This document shows positions 42,873-54,906 of a stretch of DNA of 64,000 bases, piece by piece. The stretch is from positions 3,026,001 to 3,090,000 of the forward strand of contig NZ_AP018907.1 of NCBI RefSeq assembly GCF_003966715.1, written 5' to 3'. The notes below the pieces were generated by a model. The model was not told the DNA's origin. It saw only the letters and a program-made list of their open reading frames with translations, and searched no databases. Within the stretch, counting starts at the first letter, position 1. The number at the start of each line of letters is the position of its first letter. This DNA comes from Blastochloris tepida (GTDB lineage: Bacteria > Pseudomonadota > Alphaproteobacteria > Rhizobiales > Xanthobacteraceae). The position numbers and the translations under genes are program-made.

Positions 42873-44102
42873 ATGCAGCAGCCCAACCCGACGCAACCCG
42901 GCCCGGCGGACCGCCTGACGGTGATGCAGATCATTCCCGCCCTGGAGTCGGGCGGGGCGGAGCTCGGCACCGTCCAGGTCGCCGAGGCCCTGTGCAAGGC
43001 CGGCCACCGGGCGCTGGTGGTGTCGCGCGGCGGCCGGATGGAGACGCCGATCCACGATTGCGGCAAGCTGATCCGGCTCGACGTCGCCTCCAAGAACCCG
43101 CTCACCATCATCGCCAACGGCGTGCGGCTGGCGCTGCTGGCCCGCCGGGAAGGGGTGGACGTGCTGCACGTGCGCTCGCGCGCGCCTTCCTGGAGCACGC
43201 TGATCGCCTCGAAGCTGACCGGCATCCCCTATATCGGCACCTACCACACCATCTATCGCGAGCAGAGCGGGCTGAAGAACCTCTACAATTCCGCCGTGGT
43301 GCGCGGCGCGCGGGTGATCGCGGTGGGCGACGAGACCGCCGCAGTCATGCGCCAGCGCTATCCGTTCCTGCCCGAGACGCGCATCGTCACCATCCACCGC
43401 GGCGTCGATCTCCAGGTGTTCGACCCCGCCGCGGTGACCGCCGAGCGCAAGGCGGCGCTGGCTGAGGCTTGGCGCCTGCCCGAAGGCGCGGAGGTGGCGC
43501 TGCTGCCCGGCCGCATCGTCCACCGCAAGGGCCACCACGTCTTCATCCGCGCCATCCACCGGCTGGTGGAGGGCGGCCGCGACGATCTCGTCGGCGTGTG
43601 CGCCGGCGACGACCAGGGCAAGAGCCGCTATCGCGACGAGATGGAGGCCCTGGTGGCGAGCCTCGGCCTCAATGACCATATCCGCTTCGTCGGCCACTGC
43701 GAGGACATGCCGGCGGCCTACGTGCTCTCGCGGGTGGCGGTGTCGGCGGCGGTGGAGAGCGAGGGCCTGCAGCGCGCCATCCTGGAGGCCCAGGCGATGG
43801 GCGTGCCGGTGGTGGTGTCCGACGTCGGCTCCGGCATCGAGGTTGTGCGGGCGATGCCGCGCGTGCCGGAGGGCGAGATCACCGGCTACAATGTCCAGGC
43901 CGGCGACCCCGAAGCCCTGGCCGAGGCGATCGACCGGGTGCTGCGGCTGGCGCCGGCCGATTATGACGCGCTGAGCGGACGGGCCAGCGCCTGGGCGCGC
44001 GGCAGCTTCTCGCACGAGGTGTTCACCGCCAAGACGCTGGCGCTCTACCGCGAGGTGGTGGACGAAGCCCGCGGGGCGAGCGCCGCCGCGCAAAAAGCTT
44101 AA
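42873..44102 (+). CDS. Glycosyltransferase family 4
   Basis: A 409-residue GT-B glycosyltransferase. The N-terminal domain begins [23 protein letters not shown] near residue 20, typical of GT4 enzymes that grip the acceptor. The C-terminal donor domain shows [19 protein letters not shown] near 212 and the EX7E motif in [22 protein letters not shown] near 300. It probably adds a sugar to a polysaccharide or lipopolysaccharide core using a nucleotide sugar. The ATG at 42873 follows AAGAGGCTCAGG; one at 42834 is possible. It ends 127 bp before infC and is likely independent. Confidence 0.9.
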   Translation: MQQPNPTQPGPADRLTVMQIIPALESGGAELGTVQVAEALCKAGHRALVVSRGGRMETPIHDCGKLIRLDVASKNPLTIIANGVRLALLARREGVDVLHVRSRAPSWSTLIASKLTGIPYIGTYHTIYREQSGLKNLYNSAVVRGARVIAVGDETAAVMRQRYPFLPETRIVTIHRGVDLQVFDPAAVTAERKAALAEAWRLPEGAEVALLPGRIVHRKGHHVFIRAIHRLVEGGRDDLVGVCAGDDQGKSRYRDEMEALVASLGLNDHIRFVGHCEDMPAAYVLSRVAVSAAVESEGLQRAILEAQAMGVPVVVSDVGSGIEVVRAMPRVPEGEITGYNVQAGDPEALAEAIDRVLRLAPADYDALSGRASAWARGSFSHEVFTAKTLALYREVVDEARGASAAAQKA

Positions 44103-44122
44103 GCAAAGGCCTTATCGAAGAA

Positions 44123-44151
44123 TTGACTTCCCCTGGAATAGTCCCAATCTT
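44123..44151 (+). promoter_or_regulatory. Possible infC promoter
   Basis: TTGACT at 44123-44128 is a good -35 element. With a 17-base spacer the -10 position reads AATCTT, a poor match. It is located 79 bp before the infC start, in the AT-richest part of this gap. Confidence 0.35.
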
Positions 44152-44229
44152 ACCGCTCCCCCGAACCGGACCGCGCGCCGCCGCGGCAACGCGGGCGGAC
44201 TGCTTCAACAGCTAGAGGAGATACCTGCC

Positions 44230-44769
44230 ATTCGCCGTCCGATGAAACCTTTGCCGGTCCCGCCCAAGGACGGGCCGCGCGTCAACCGCGAGATCCGCAT
44301 CCGCGAAGTGCAGCTGATCGATCAGAACGGCGCAAACCTCGGGGTCACTCCGACCTTCGAGGCGCTGAAGCTGGCCGAGGAGGCCGGGCTCGATCTGGTC
44401 GAGGTGGCGCCCAATTCCAGCCCGCCGGTCTGCAAGATCCTCGACTACGGGAAATACAAGTTCCTTGAGCAGAAGAAGGCTGCCGAGGCGCGCAAGAACC
44501 AGAAGATCGTCGAGGTCAAGGAGATCAAGCTGCGGCCGGGCATCGACGACCACGACTACGACGTCAAGATGAAGGCCATGAAGCGCTTCTTCGAGGAGGG
44601 CGACAAGGTCAAGGTGACGCTGCGTTTCCGTGGCCGCGAGATGGCGCACCAGGATCTCGGTGCCAAGCTGCTCGATCGCGTCAAGGATGATGTCGGCCCC
44701 GTCGCCAAGGTCGAGCAGGACCCCAAGATGGAAGGCAAGCAGATGATCATGATCCTGGCGCCGCGCTGA
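44230..44769 (+). CDS. infC: Translation initiation factor IF-3, starting at ATT
   Basis: A 179-residue IF-3, which binds the 30S subunit and checks start-codon pairing. Family blocks are present: [41 protein letters not shown] and [25 protein letters not shown]. The family N terminus (M)RRP is obtained only by starting at the ATT at 44230, which has GAGGAG nine bases upstream. The first in-frame ATG (44242) has no such site. A rare AUU start is the classical autoregulatory device of infC in Escherichia coli. Followed at a distance by rpmI and rplT. Confidence 0.95.
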   Translation: MRRPMKPLPVPPKDGPRVNREIRIREVQLIDQNGANLGVTPTFEALKLAEEAGLDLVEVAPNSSPPVCKILDYGKYKFLEQKKAAEARKNQKIVEVKEIKLRPGIDDHDYDVKMKAMKRFFEEGDKVKVTLRFRGREMAHQDLGAKLLDRVKDDVGPVAKVEQDPKMEGKQMIMILAPR

Positions 44770-44920
44770 GCGATTTGCCGTTAAGCGACTTGCCGCTGAA
44801 CGGCGTGCCGTTCTGCGGTCTGGCCAGAACACGGCTTATCAGCTTCACGGCTCAAGAGCTTCACGGCTTCGGGATCACGGCGCCTTCACGCGACGCCGGA
44901 TCACCCAACTCTCCCGCGCA

Positions 44921-44944
44921 GGCCCGGCCCCGTCCGGGCCTTTT
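44921..44944 (+). terminator. Terminator downstream of infC
   Basis: GGCCCGG (44921-44927) pairs with CCGGGCC (44934-44940), followed by TTTT. It suggests infC can end here apart from rpmI-rplT. Confidence 0.65.
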
Positions 44945-44972
44945 GCGTGTCGCCCAGCCTCTTGCGTGACTC

Positions 44973-45197
44973 TCAGGGGTCAGTGCCGGGATTTGGCGCC
45001 GGACTTCTGCGAGACGACGGGCTGGAGCGCGCGGCCAGCCAGCGGATGAGCCGGGTTACGAGCGCCGTCAGCAGCACGGCCATCATCAGCGCCGCCGCCA
45101 CATAGGTCTGGTCGGTACGGCCCGACAGTTCGACGAAGGCGAACGTGATCGCGGCGATCGCGAGGCCCTGGATGATCCGGATCAGGTACGGGTTCAT
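44973..45197 (-). CDS. Small hypothetical membrane protein inside the infC-rpmI gap
   Basis: A 74-residue protein with two membrane helices (about 5-24 and 31-53) and a basic, Ser/Pro-rich tail. It is on the opposite strand between infC and rpmI, which are usually adjacent. The ribosome site is weak and no family is recognised, but the residue pattern is that of a real two-helix membrane protein. Confidence 0.5.
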   Translation of the reverse strand: MNPYLIRIIQGLAIAAITFAFVELSGRTDQTYVAAALMMAVLLTALVTRLIRWLAARSSPSSRRSPAPNPGTDP

Positions 45198-45446
45198 GCG
45201 CCAACAGGACCATGCGGCCCGCGCGCTGTCCAGCCGGTTCCGCCGCGGCTGGTGACCCCGCGGAGCGGCCCGGTTGGCGGGCGGCCGGGCTCGCGCTGTT
45301 GCGCCGGCCGGACCCTTGGTGTAAGAGCCCGCTCTTCGAACCGCCCGGCCGTATGGGCTGCCGTGGCGGTTCCGGTTTGCTCACGCAACATCAAGAGCGT
45401 GGCCGGCCCTCTCTGGGGTCAGACTGCCGCGCGCATGGAGAGCTGA

Positions 45447-45647
45447 ATGCCCAAGCTGAAGACCAAGTCAGGCGCAAAGAAGCGCTTCAAGATCACCGGA
45501 ACGGGCAAGGTCAAATACACCCAGTCCGGCAAGCGCCACGGCATGATCAAGCGCACCAACAAGACCATCCGCGAGCATCGCGGCATGACGGTGCTGTTCA
45601 AGACCGACGGCGACAACATCAAGAAGTACTTCCTGCCCAACGGCTGA
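45447..45647 (+). CDS. rpmI: 50S ribosomal protein L35
   Basis: A 66-residue L35 with the family start [15 protein letters not shown] and the [17 protein letters not shown] block. It is a structural part of the large ribosomal subunit. It lies 38 bp before rplT, and the two are cotranscribed in nearly all bacteria. GGAGAGC before the ATG. Confidence 0.98.
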   Translation: MPKLKTKSGAKKRFKITGTGKVKYTQSGKRHGMIKRTNKTIREHRGMTVLFKTDGDNIKKYFLPNG

Positions 45648-45685
45648 TCGCCCGGGCTTTCCTGGATATCTGAAGGAGATCGGCC

Positions 45686-46051
45686 ATGGCTCGCGTCAAG
45701 CGCGGCGTTACCGCCCATGCCAAGCACAAGAAGGTGCTGAAGGCTGCCAAGGGCTATTACGGGCGCCGCAAGAACACCATTCGCATCGCCAAGCAGGCGG
45801 TCGAGAAGGCGATGCAGTACGCCTATCGCGACCGCAAGAATCGCAAGCGGAACTTCCGCGCGCTGTGGATCCAGCGCATCAACGCCGCCGTGCGCGCGGC
45901 GGGCTTCGATCTGACCTATTCGCGATTTATCGACGGTCTCGGCAAGGCCGGGGTCGAGATCGATCGCAAGGTGCTGTCCGACCTCGCCATCCGCGAGCCG
46001 GAGGCGTTCAAGGCGCTGGCCGAGAAGGCCAAGGCCGCGCTCGCCGCCTGA
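45686..46051 (+). CDS. rplT: 50S ribosomal protein L20
   Basis: A 121-residue L20. [29 protein letters not shown] and the [23 protein letters not shown] block are diagnostic. It binds 23S rRNA early in assembly and in E. coli also represses its own operon. GAAGGAGAT site before the ATG. pheS follows after 172 bp containing a short GGGAGGGG/CCCCTCCC-type inverted pair that may be a terminator or attenuator. Confidence 0.98.
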   Translation: MARVKRGVTAHAKHKKVLKAAKGYYGRRKNTIRIAKQAVEKAMQYAYRDRKNRKRNFRALWIQRINAAVRAAGFDLTYSRFIDGLGKAGVEIDRKVLSDLAIREPEAFKALAEKAKAALAA

Positions 46052-46223
46052 CGCACCTTTCCCCTCCCGAACAGGGAGGGGCCCCTGCCTTTCCGAGGCC
46101 GCCTGCCGGCGGGGATCAATATTCCCGCTCGGCCCGGCGCGGGCTCGCTTTCCCCTCGCTGGGCCGCATGCCAAGGTCGATTCGACCTTCAGGCGCCACC
46201 GACCGCCCGACCCGAGGGATGCC

Positions 46224-47327
46224 ATGACCGACACCACCACTTCGCCTGACGCGCTCGCCTCGCTTGAGCGCACGATTCTTGACGCCGTCGCCGCTGCCGG
46301 CGACGAGGCGGCGCTGGAGACCGTCCGCGTCGCCGCACTCGGCAAGAAGGGCTCGGTGTCGGCGCTGCTCGCCTCACTCGGCAAGATGAGCCCCGAGGAG
46401 CGCAAGACGAAGGGCGCGCTGATCAATGGCGTCAAAGAGCGGGTCACCGCCGCCCTCGCCGAGCGCAAGGGCGCGCTGAAGGATGCCGCGCTCGCCCAGC
46501 GCCTCGCGGCCGAGCGGGTCGATGTCACGCTGCCGCTGCGCGAGCCGCCGACCGAGCAGGGCCGCATCCACCCCATCAGCCAGGTGATGGACGAGATCAC
46601 CGCGATCTTCGCCGACATGGGCTTCTCGATCGCCGAGGGACCGGACATCGAGACCGACCATCACAATTTCACGGCCCTCAACTTCCCCGTCGGCCATCCG
46701 GCGCGGGAGATGCACGACACGTTCTTCTTCAATCCGAAGGAGGACGGCTCGCGCCTGCTGCTGCGCACCCACACCTCGCCGGTGCAGATCCGCACCATGC
46801 TGAGCCAGAAGCCGCCGATCCGGGTGGTGTGCCCCGGGCGCACCTATCGCTGCGATTCCGACCAGACCCACACGCCGATGTTTCATCAGGTCGAGGGGCT
46901 GGTGATCGACACCGAGAGCCACCTCGGCCACCTGAAATGGATCCTGGAGGAGTTCTGCAAGGCGTTCTTCGAGGTGAAGGACGTCAAGATGCGCTTCCGC
47001 CCGTCGTTCTTCCCCTTCACCGAGCCCTCGATGGAGGTCGACATCCAGTGCCGGCGCGGCAAGGACGAGATCCGGTTCGGCGAGGGCGAGGACTGGCTGG
47101 AGATCCTGGGCTGCGGCATGGTCCACCCCAACGTGCTCAGGAACTGCGGGCTCGACCCCGACGTGTACCAGGGCTTCGCCTGGGGCATGGGCATCGACCG
47201 CATCGCCATGCTGAAATACGGCCTGCCCGATCTGCGCGCCTTCTTCGAGGCCGACGTGCGCTGGCTGAAGCATTACGGCTTCCGCCCGCTCGATTTCCCG
47301 ACGCTGGCAGGGGGCTTGAGCGCATAG
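46224..47327 (+). CDS. pheS: Phenylalanyl-tRNA synthetase alpha subunit
   Basis: A 367-residue class II aminoacyl-tRNA synthetase alpha chain, forming an alpha2-beta2 enzyme with PheT that charges tRNA-Phe. The N-terminal coiled coil covers about residues 1-95. Motif 2 ([24 protein letters not shown]) lies near 203-226 and motif 3 ([17 protein letters not shown]) near 315-332. Length and both motifs are normal. One unrelated gene separates it from pheT. Confidence 0.97.
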   Translation: MTDTTTSPDALASLERTILDAVAAAGDEAALETVRVAALGKKGSVSALLASLGKMSPEERKTKGALINGVKERVTAALAERKGALKDAALAQRLAAERVDVTLPLREPPTEQGRIHPISQVMDEITAIFADMGFSIAEGPDIETDHHNFTALNFPVGHPAREMHDTFFFNPKEDGSRLLLRTHTSPVQIRTMLSQKPPIRVVCPGRTYRCDSDQTHTPMFHQVEGLVIDTESHLGHLKWILEEFCKAFFEVKDVKMRFRPSFFPFTEPSMEVDIQCRRGKDEIRFGEGEDWLEILGCGMVHPNVLRNCGLDPDVYQGFAWGMGIDRIAMLKYGLPDLRAFFEADVRWLKHYGFRPLDFPTLAGGLSA

Positions 47328-47373
47328 GCTTTGAAGCCGCTGGTCTTGGAGGCCGCTAGTTTGGAGGCCGCCC

Positions 47374-47859
47374 GTGGGCGTGATCGACCTCATCGACGTG
47401 CTGGACGACCGGCTGAAATCCTTCCTGCTCAGGGGATGGGACGAGGCGGCATTGCAGCGCTTCCTGCGCAACATCCGCCGCAGCCACACCGAGCCGACGG
47501 CCCAGGGCGCCATCCGCCAAGCGGTCGATCAGATCGACGTGCAGGCCACCGGCATCCTCACCCACGTGTCGATGATGATCGCGGCGCTCGGGGTCACGGC
47601 GGCGTCCGACATCACCTCCGAGTTCCAGGAGACGGTGCTCTACGTCACCATCGTCTGCTACCTGTTCGTCGCCATCGTCTGCCTGCGCTGCATCCGTCCG
47701 CCGTCGGTGGAGCACGGCGACTATGAGGAGGACGATTACATCAACGAGCTGCTGCTCGAGCTGGTCTATGAGCGCGAGCTCAACCGCCGCGCCAACACCG
47801 CCGCCATCGCCCTGACGCTGTTCGTGTTTCTCTATCTGCCGTTTTCCGTTCTGACGTGA
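47374..47859 (+). CDS. Hypothetical membrane protein between pheS and pheT
   Basis: A 161-residue protein with hydrophobic segments at about 60-73 and 86-105 and a C-terminal helix at about 140-157; the loop between is acidic ([14 protein letters not shown]). The start is a GTG at 47374 behind GGAGG. It lies in the pheS-pheT gap (47 bp after pheS, 29 bp before pheT), so it is probably cotranscribed with them. No family recognised and no evident link to aminoacylation. Confidence 0.72.
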   Translation: MGVIDLIDVLDDRLKSFLLRGWDEAALQRFLRNIRRSHTEPTAQGAIRQAVDQIDVQATGILTHVSMMIAALGVTAASDITSEFQETVLYVTIVCYLFVAIVCLRCIRPPSVEHGDYEEDDYINELLLELVYERELNRRANTAAIALTLFVFLYLPFSVLT

Positions 47860-47888
47860 GGACGGCGGCTGCTGGCCGCCGAGGATCC

Positions 47889-50297
47889 ATGAAATTCACC
47901 CTGTCCTGGCTGAAAGACCATCTCGACACCGACGCCCCGCTCGACAAGATCGTCGAGACGCTGACGCTCATCGGCCTTGAAGTGGAAGGCGTCGAGGACC
48001 CCGGCGCCAAGCTCAAGGGCTACGTCATCGCCCATGTGGTGGACGCCAAGCCCCACCCCAATGCCGACCGGCTGCAGGTGCTCACCGTCGAGGCCGGCCA
48101 GGGGCCGCTGCAGGTGGTGTGCGGCGCGCCCAATGCGCGCGCCGGCCTCAAGGGCGTGTTCTCGCCGCCCGGCACCTACATTCCCGGCAAGGGCATCACC
48201 TTGCAGGTCGGCTCGATCCGCGGCGTCGAGAGCTTCGGCATGATGTGCTCGGAAGCCGAGCTCGAGATCTCCGACGACCACAACGGCATCATCGAGCTTG
48301 CGGCCGATGCTCCCATCGGCGTGCCTTACGCGCAGTGGGCCGGGCTCGACGATCCGGTGATCGACGTGGCGGTGACGCCCAACCGCGCCGATGCGCTCGG
48401 CGTCCACGGTATCGCCCGCGACCTCGCCGCCGCAGATCTCGGCAAGCTCAAGGACCGCACGCCGAAGCAGGTCGCGGGCAAGTTCCCCTGCCCGGTGACC
48501 GTGACGCTCGATTTCGGCGCGACCGAGAGCCTGTGCCCGGCCTTTGCGCTGCGCCTCGTGCGGGGTGTCAAGAACGGCCCCTCCCCGGAGTGGCTGCAGG
48601 CGCGGCTGCGCGCCATCGGCCTTCGGCCGATCAACGCCCTGGTCGATATCACCAACTACATGACCTACGACCGCGGCCGGCCGCTGCACGTGTTCGACGC
48701 GGCCAAGGTCAAGGGCAATCTCGTGGTGCGCCGCGCCCGGACCGGCGAGAGCCTGCTCGCGCTCGACGGCAAGACCTACACGCTCGACGACACCATGTGT
48801 GTGATCGCCGACGATCATGGCGTCGAGTCGCTCGCCGGCATCATGGGCGGCGAGGTCTCGGGCTGCTCAGAGACCACCACCGACGTGCTGATCGAGTCGG
48901 CGCTGTGGAACGAGCTCAATATTGCCCAGACCGGCCGCCGGCTCGGCCTCAATTCGGATGCGCGCTACCGCTTCGAGCGCGGCGTCGATCCGGCCTTCTG
49001 CCTGCCGGGCCTGGAACTGGCGACGCAGATGGTGCTCGATCTGTGCGGCGGCGAGCCGTCCGAGGTGGTGGTGGCGGGCAAGGTGCCGGACGCCGACCGC
49101 GTCATCAATTTCCCGCTCGAAGAGGTGAAGCGCCTCGCCGGCGTCGAAATGAAGCCGATCCGCGTCGCCAACACGCTGCGGGCGCTGGGCTTCCACGTCG
49201 TCGGCCAGGGCGAGACGGTCAAGGTGGCGGTGCCGTCCTGGCGCGCCGATGTCGAGGGCAAGGCCGATCTGGTCGAGGAGGTGGTGCGCATCCTCGGTGT
49301 CGACAATGTGCCGTCCGTGCCGTTCCCGCGCGGATCCGAAGCGCGCCGGCCGGTGCTGACCACGCTGCAGCTTCGTACCCGCCGCGCCAAGCGGGCGCTG
49401 GCCGCCCGCGGCATGGCGGAGGCGGTAACGTGGTCGTTTGTCTCCAGGCTTGAGGCCGAAACCTTCGGCGGCGGCAAGCCGGAACTGGCGCTCGCCAACC
49501 CGATCGCGTCCGACCTGTCCGACATGCGGCCGAGCCTGATCCCCGGCCTTATCGCCAACGGCCAGCGCAATGCCGACCGCGGCACGCCGGACGTCGCGCT
49601 GTTCGAGGTCGGACAGGTGTTCGCGGGCGACCGTCCGCAGGACCAGAGCGTCGCCGCCGCCGGCATCCGCCGCGGCCTCGCCGGCACCGCCGGACCGGGC
49701 CGCCACTGGACCGGCACGGCCGCGCCCGGCGTGTTCGACGCCAAGGCCGATGCGCTGGCGGTGCTGGCCGCGGCCGGCGCGCCGATGGCAAGCCTGATCA
49801 TCGAGGCCAAGGGACCCGACTGGTGCCACCCCGGCCGCTCGGGCACCATCAAGCTTGGGCCGAACGTGTTCGGCTGGTTCGGCGAGCTTCACCCCAAGGC
49901 GCTGGAGACGCTGGAAGTGGATGGCCCGGTCGCGGCCTTCGAGGTGATCCTCGACAAGATCCCCGAGCCGAAGGCCAAGCCGACGCGGGCCAAGCCGCTG
50001 CTCGAACTGTCGCCGTTCCAGCCGGTGGTGCGCGACTTCGCCTTCATCGTCGACAAGGCGGTGAAGGCCGGCGACCTGGTGCGCGCCGCCCAGAACGTGG
50101 ACAAGAAGCTGATCACCGAGGTCGGCGTGTTCGACGTCTATGAGGGGCCGGGCGTCGGCGAGGGCAGGAAGTCGATCGCGGTGGCGGTGACCCTGCAGCC
50201 GCGCGAGAAGACGCTGACCGACGCCGAGATCGAGGCGGTGGCCGGCAAGATCGTCGCCGAGGTGACCAAGAAGACCGGGGCGACGCTCCGGGCGTGA
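47889..50297 (+). CDS. pheT: Phenylalanyl-tRNA synthetase beta subunit
   Basis: An 802-residue beta chain. It starts [33 protein letters not shown], has the tRNA-binding OB fold at about 40-150 ([27 protein letters not shown]) and the B3/B4 editing region at about 210-390. The B5 and catalytic-like core ([18 protein letters not shown] near 458) and the C-terminal anticodon-binding fold (about 705-800) follow. Length normal for alphaproteobacteria. The ATG at 47889 is followed by the conserved N terminus. Confidence 0.97.
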   Translation: MKFTLSWLKDHLDTDAPLDKIVETLTLIGLEVEGVEDPGAKLKGYVIAHVVDAKPHPNADRLQVLTVEAGQGPLQVVCGAPNARAGLKGVFSPPGTYIPGKGITLQVGSIRGVESFGMMCSEAELEISDDHNGIIELAADAPIGVPYAQWAGLDDPVIDVAVTPNRADALGVHGIARDLAAADLGKLKDRTPKQVAGKFPCPVTVTLDFGATESLCPAFALRLVRGVKNGPSPEWLQARLRAIGLRPINALVDITNYMTYDRGRPLHVFDAAKVKGNLVVRRARTGESLLALDGKTYTLDDTMCVIADDHGVESLAGIMGGEVSGCSETTTDVLIESALWNELNIAQTGRRLGLNSDARYRFERGVDPAFCLPGLELATQMVLDLCGGEPSEVVVAGKVPDADRVINFPLEEVKRLAGVEMKPIRVANTLRALGFHVVGQGETVKVAVPSWRADVEGKADLVEEVVRILGVDNVPSVPFPRGSEARRPVLTTLQLRTRRAKRALAARGMAEAVTWSFVSRLEAETFGGGKPELALANPIASDLSDMRPSLIPGLIANGQRNADRGTPDVALFEVGQVFAGDRPQDQSVAAAGIRRGLAGTAGPGRHWTGTAAPGVFDAKADALAVLAAAGAPMASLIIEAKGPDWCHPGRSGTIKLGPNVFGWFGELHPKALETLEVDGPVAAFEVILDKIPEPKAKPTRAKPLLELSPFQPVVRDFAFIVDKAVKAGDLVRAAQNVDKKLITEVGVFDVYEGPGVGEGRKSIAVAVTLQPREKTLTDAEIEAVAGKIVAEVTKKTGATLRA

Positions 50298-50329
50298 CTG
50301 ACTGCGATCGCATGCGGCCGGAAACCGTA

Positions 50330-51025
50330 TCAGGATTCCGGCCGCGGCGCGTAGCCGTACCAGCGGGCGAGGCGGTCGGGCGAGACCCCGCACCAGAAAA
50401 GAAACCGCAGGGTCCACATCAGCACGATGGTCCGCACCACGCCGCCGGCCTCCCAGCGGCGGCCGGAGGTGACCGCCCTGGCGCGGAGGCAAAGCGGCGG
50501 ACCGAGCCGCCGGAGCCGTTTGGAGAGCGCGATGTCCTCCATCAGCGCGATGTCGGCGAAGCCGCCCGCGGCGTCATAGGCGGCGCGGGTGGCGAACATC
50601 GCCTGATCGCCGGTGGCGATGCCGGTGAGGCGCGAGCGCAGGTTCATCATCCGCGCCACCACCGCAAGCAGCGGGTGGCGGCCGGCGATGGCGACGTCGA
50701 AGCGGCCCCACACCCGGCCGCTTCGACAAAGCCCGTCCAGCACCAGCCGGTCGGCGGCCTCGGGGAGCACGGTGTCGGCATGCAGGAACAGCAGCACATC
50801 GCCGCGGGCGATGGCCACGCCCCGCTGCATCTGGGCGCCGCGGCCGCGCGGCGCGCCGATCACGTGGCTTGCCAGCGGCCGGGCGCGGGCAACGGTGTCA
50901 TCGGTCGAGCCGCCATCGACCACGATCAGCTCGGCGCCGCGGTCCACCAGCGGCGAAAGCCGCGCCAAGGCGGCGGCGATGCCGGCCGCCTCGTTCAGCA
51001 CGGGCACGATGATCGAGAGCGTCAT
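50330..51025 (-). CDS. Family 2 glycosyltransferase (TIGR04283 type)
   Basis: A 231-residue GT2 enzyme. MTLSIIVPVLNEAAGIAAAL at the N terminus, ELIVVDGGSTDDTV near 34-47, the DXD-like LFLHADTVLP near 85 and GDQAMFATRAAY near 140 match the small glycosyltransferase-like family found with arsenosugar- or membrane-linked clusters. A hydrophobic helix near residues 195-212 suggests membrane association. Acceptor unknown. The ATG at 51025 precedes the core; one at 51043 would add six residues. Confidence 0.87.
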   Translation of the reverse strand: MTLSIIVPVLNEAAGIAAALARLSPLVDRGAELIVVDGGSTDDTVARARPLASHVIGAPRGRGAQMQRGVAIARGDVLLFLHADTVLPEAADRLVLDGLCRSGRVWGRFDVAIAGRHPLLAVVARMMNLRSRLTGIATGDQAMFATRAAYDAAGGFADIALMEDIALSKRLRRLGPPLCLRARAVTSGRRWEAGGVVRTIVLMWTLRFLFWCGVSPDRLARWYGYAPRPES

Positions 51026-51043
51026 CGCGCCCCCACCGCTCAC

Positions 51044-51102
51044 AAGGTTTCCGGATGATCCCTGCGCGATCCCGGAACCAATCTCGCCGGAAACCGTCTC
51101 AC
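51044..51102. repeat. GGTTTCCGG-family palindrome, extended
   Basis: AAGGTTTCCGGATGATCCC, then CGCGATCCCGGAACCAATC and CGCCGGAAACCGTCTCA. It reaches into the stop codon of the transaldolase-family gene. A shorter relative (CATGCGGCCGGAAACCGTAT) follows pheT at about 50311-50330. Confidence 0.6.
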
Positions 51103-51854
51103 GCCACGGCGGCGCGCTTGGCGGTGTTCAGGCTCAGCCCCGCCGCCGCCGTATCCTTGACGAACGCCTTGACCCCGTCGAGCGAGAGCTGCTCGGCCGT
51201 GCCGCCGAGGCCGGACAGCTTCTTCAGGATGTCGGCCGGCGCGGTGATGATGTGGCAGCCGATGCGGTCGGCCTCGATGACGTTCCACACCTCGCGGGTC
51301 GAGGCCCAGATCACCTCGATATTGTCGGTGCCGCGGGCGAGGCCCACCGCCAGCCGCATGGTCGGCATGTAGTCGAGACCGCAATCGGCGAGCCGGCCGG
51401 CGAACACCGAGACATAGGCCGGCGCGCCGCCGCGCAGCGCGTCGGTCGCCTTCGTCACCTGCTCGTCGGCGAAGATGACGGTGAAATTGATCTTGATGCC
51501 CTCGTGCGACAGCTTGTGGACGAGGTCGTAGAGCGGCTCGCCGCGCGAGGTGGTCACCGGCAGCTTGACGTAGACGTTCGGCCCCCAGGTGGCGATCAGC
51601 CGGGCCTGCTCTTCCATCTCGGCGATGTCGTCGGAGATCACCTCGAACGAGATCGAGTGGTTGGGCACCGCCGCCACCAGATCGCGGGCATAGGCTTCAT
51701 AGTCGGTCACGCCCGCCTTGCGCAGCAGCGAGGGATTGGTGGTGAAGCCGGCGATGTGCGGCAGCTTGGCCATCTCGACGATCTGCGCCGTCTCGGCACC
51801 ATCGGTGAACAGCTTCACCTTCAGGTCGGCAAGTGTGGTCACAGCCGTGGTCAT
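51099..51854 (-). CDS. Transaldolase family protein
   Basis: A 251-residue TIM-barrel enzyme of the transaldolase family. The Schiff-base lysine is Lys97 in NVYVKLPVTT; KLFTDGAE near 14, HIAGFTTNPSLLRKAG near 33-48 and the NFTVIFADEQV strand are also typical. It transfers dihydroxyacetone units between sugar phosphates in the non-oxidative pentose-phosphate pathway, or acts as a fructose-6-phosphate aldolase-like enzyme. Length lies between FSA/TalC (about 220) and classical TalB (about 317). GGAAGGA site near the ATG. Confidence 0.9.
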   Translation of the reverse strand: MTTAVTTLADLKVKLFTDGAETAQIVEMAKLPHIAGFTTNPSLLRKAGVTDYEAYARDLVAAVPNHSISFEVISDDIAEMEEQARLIATWGPNVYVKLPVTTSRGEPLYDLVHKLSHEGIKINFTVIFADEQVTKATDALRGGAPAYVSVFAGRLADCGLDYMPTMRLAVGLARGTDNIEVIWASTREVWNVIEADRIGCHIITAPADILKKLSGLGGTAEQLSLDGVKAFVKDTAAAGLSLNTAKRAAVA

Positions 51855-51891
51855 GGGCGGGGCGTCCTTCCTGTGGGTTGCGCGGGCGCGA

Positions 51892-53727
<1,836 letters not shown>

Positions 53728-53784
53728 GGCGACGGGCTTCTAGCACGGATGGCAAGCCGTCCGGCAATTGGTTATGAGACGTCC

Positions 53785-54879
53785 ATGCCCGATCCGCTGC
53801 GCGTCGCCATTGTCCTTCCGCGCCACATGAGGTTTTCGCGGCGCGGGGCGACCTCCATCGACCTCGTGGCCCACGACCTGCTGCTGTTCAGCCGGCACCG
53901 CGCCTCGTCGGTGGTGGTGGCCGAGCTGGTCGACGACCCGTTCGACGACGTGGCGGTGGTGCCGTTCGCCCGCTGGCCGTTCGAGCCGCACGCCGTGCTC
54001 GGCTGGCGCCTGGGCCGCCGGGTGGCGGTGCGGGGGGTGGATGTCGTGGTGGTCCACCAGCACCTGCCGACGGCCGCCGCGCTGACCCGGACCGTGGCGC
54101 CGGTGCCGGTGATCTTCCACACCCATGGCTGGCCGAAGCCGCCGAAGAATCCGTTCGACCGGGTGCGGCGCCGCCATCTTCTCAGCCGGTTCGCCGGCAT
54201 CGTGCTGGTGTCGGAGGCCTGCCGCGCCGCCTTCGTCGAGGCCTGGGGATCCGACATCCCCTCCCACGCGGTGCCGAACGCCCTCGATCTGTCGACGTGG
54301 CGGCCGGCGGCCGAGCGCGAGCCCTTGATCGTCATGGCCGCCCGGCTGTCGCCGGAGAAGGGCCTGCTGGAGACCGCCCAGGCGCTGGCGAAGGTGCTGC
54401 CAGACCTGCCCGACGCGTGGCGGGCGGAACTGTTCGGCGCCATGGGCCACCGCCACCCCGACTATGCGGCGGCGGTCACCGCGGCGCTGGCTCCGCTCGG
54501 CGAGCGGGTGATGCTGCACGGCGACCGGCCGCACGCCGACGTGCAGGCTGCGTTCGAGCGGGCGGCGATCGCGCTGGTCCCCTCCAAGGTGCGCGAGGCG
54601 TTCGGCCGCACCGCGCTGGAGGCGTTTGCCGGTGGTGCCGCGGTGGCGGCAAGCCCGGTCGGCGGGCTGGCGGAGCTGATCGAGGGCTCCGCCCTGCCGC
54701 TGGCCGACGTCAGCGCCGACGCCATCGCCGACGCGATTCGCAAGCTTGCCGCCGACCCGGCGCTGCGCGCCGATCTCGCCGCCAAGGGACGCGAACGCGC
54801 CGCGAGCTTCGACATCCGCACCGCCGCCGCCAGCTATGACGGCCTGCTGGAAGCCGCCGCCGCCAGCCGCCGGCGCTGA
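53785..54879 (+). CDS. Glycosyltransferase family 4
   Basis: A 364-residue GT-B glycosyltransferase. The N-terminal acceptor domain has LPRHMRFSRRGATSIDLVAHDLL near 10-32 and VIFHTHGWPKPPKNPF near 110. The C-terminal donor domain has VMAARLSPEKGLLETAQALAK near 192 and the EX7E region EAFGRTALEAFAGGAAVAAS near 270-290. It probably builds a cell-surface polysaccharide or lipopolysaccharide core. It is divergent from the ABC exporter over 57 bp, so both may share a promoter region. Ribosome site weak at the ATG 53785. Confidence 0.88.
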   Translation: MPDPLRVAIVLPRHMRFSRRGATSIDLVAHDLLLFSRHRASSVVVAELVDDPFDDVAVVPFARWPFEPHAVLGWRLGRRVAVRGVDVVVVHQHLPTAAALTRTVAPVPVIFHTHGWPKPPKNPFDRVRRRHLLSRFAGIVLVSEACRAAFVEAWGSDIPSHAVPNALDLSTWRPAAEREPLIVMAARLSPEKGLLETAQALAKVLPDLPDAWRAELFGAMGHRHPDYAAAVTAALAPLGERVMLHGDRPHADVQAAFERAAIALVPSKVREAFGRTALEAFAGGAAVAASPVGGLAELIEGSALPLADVSADAIADAIRKLAADPALRADLAAKGRERAASFDIRTAAASYDGLLEAAAASRRR

Positions 54880-54906
54880 CCAAGCCCGATCCTTCGGATT
54901 CCGGAT

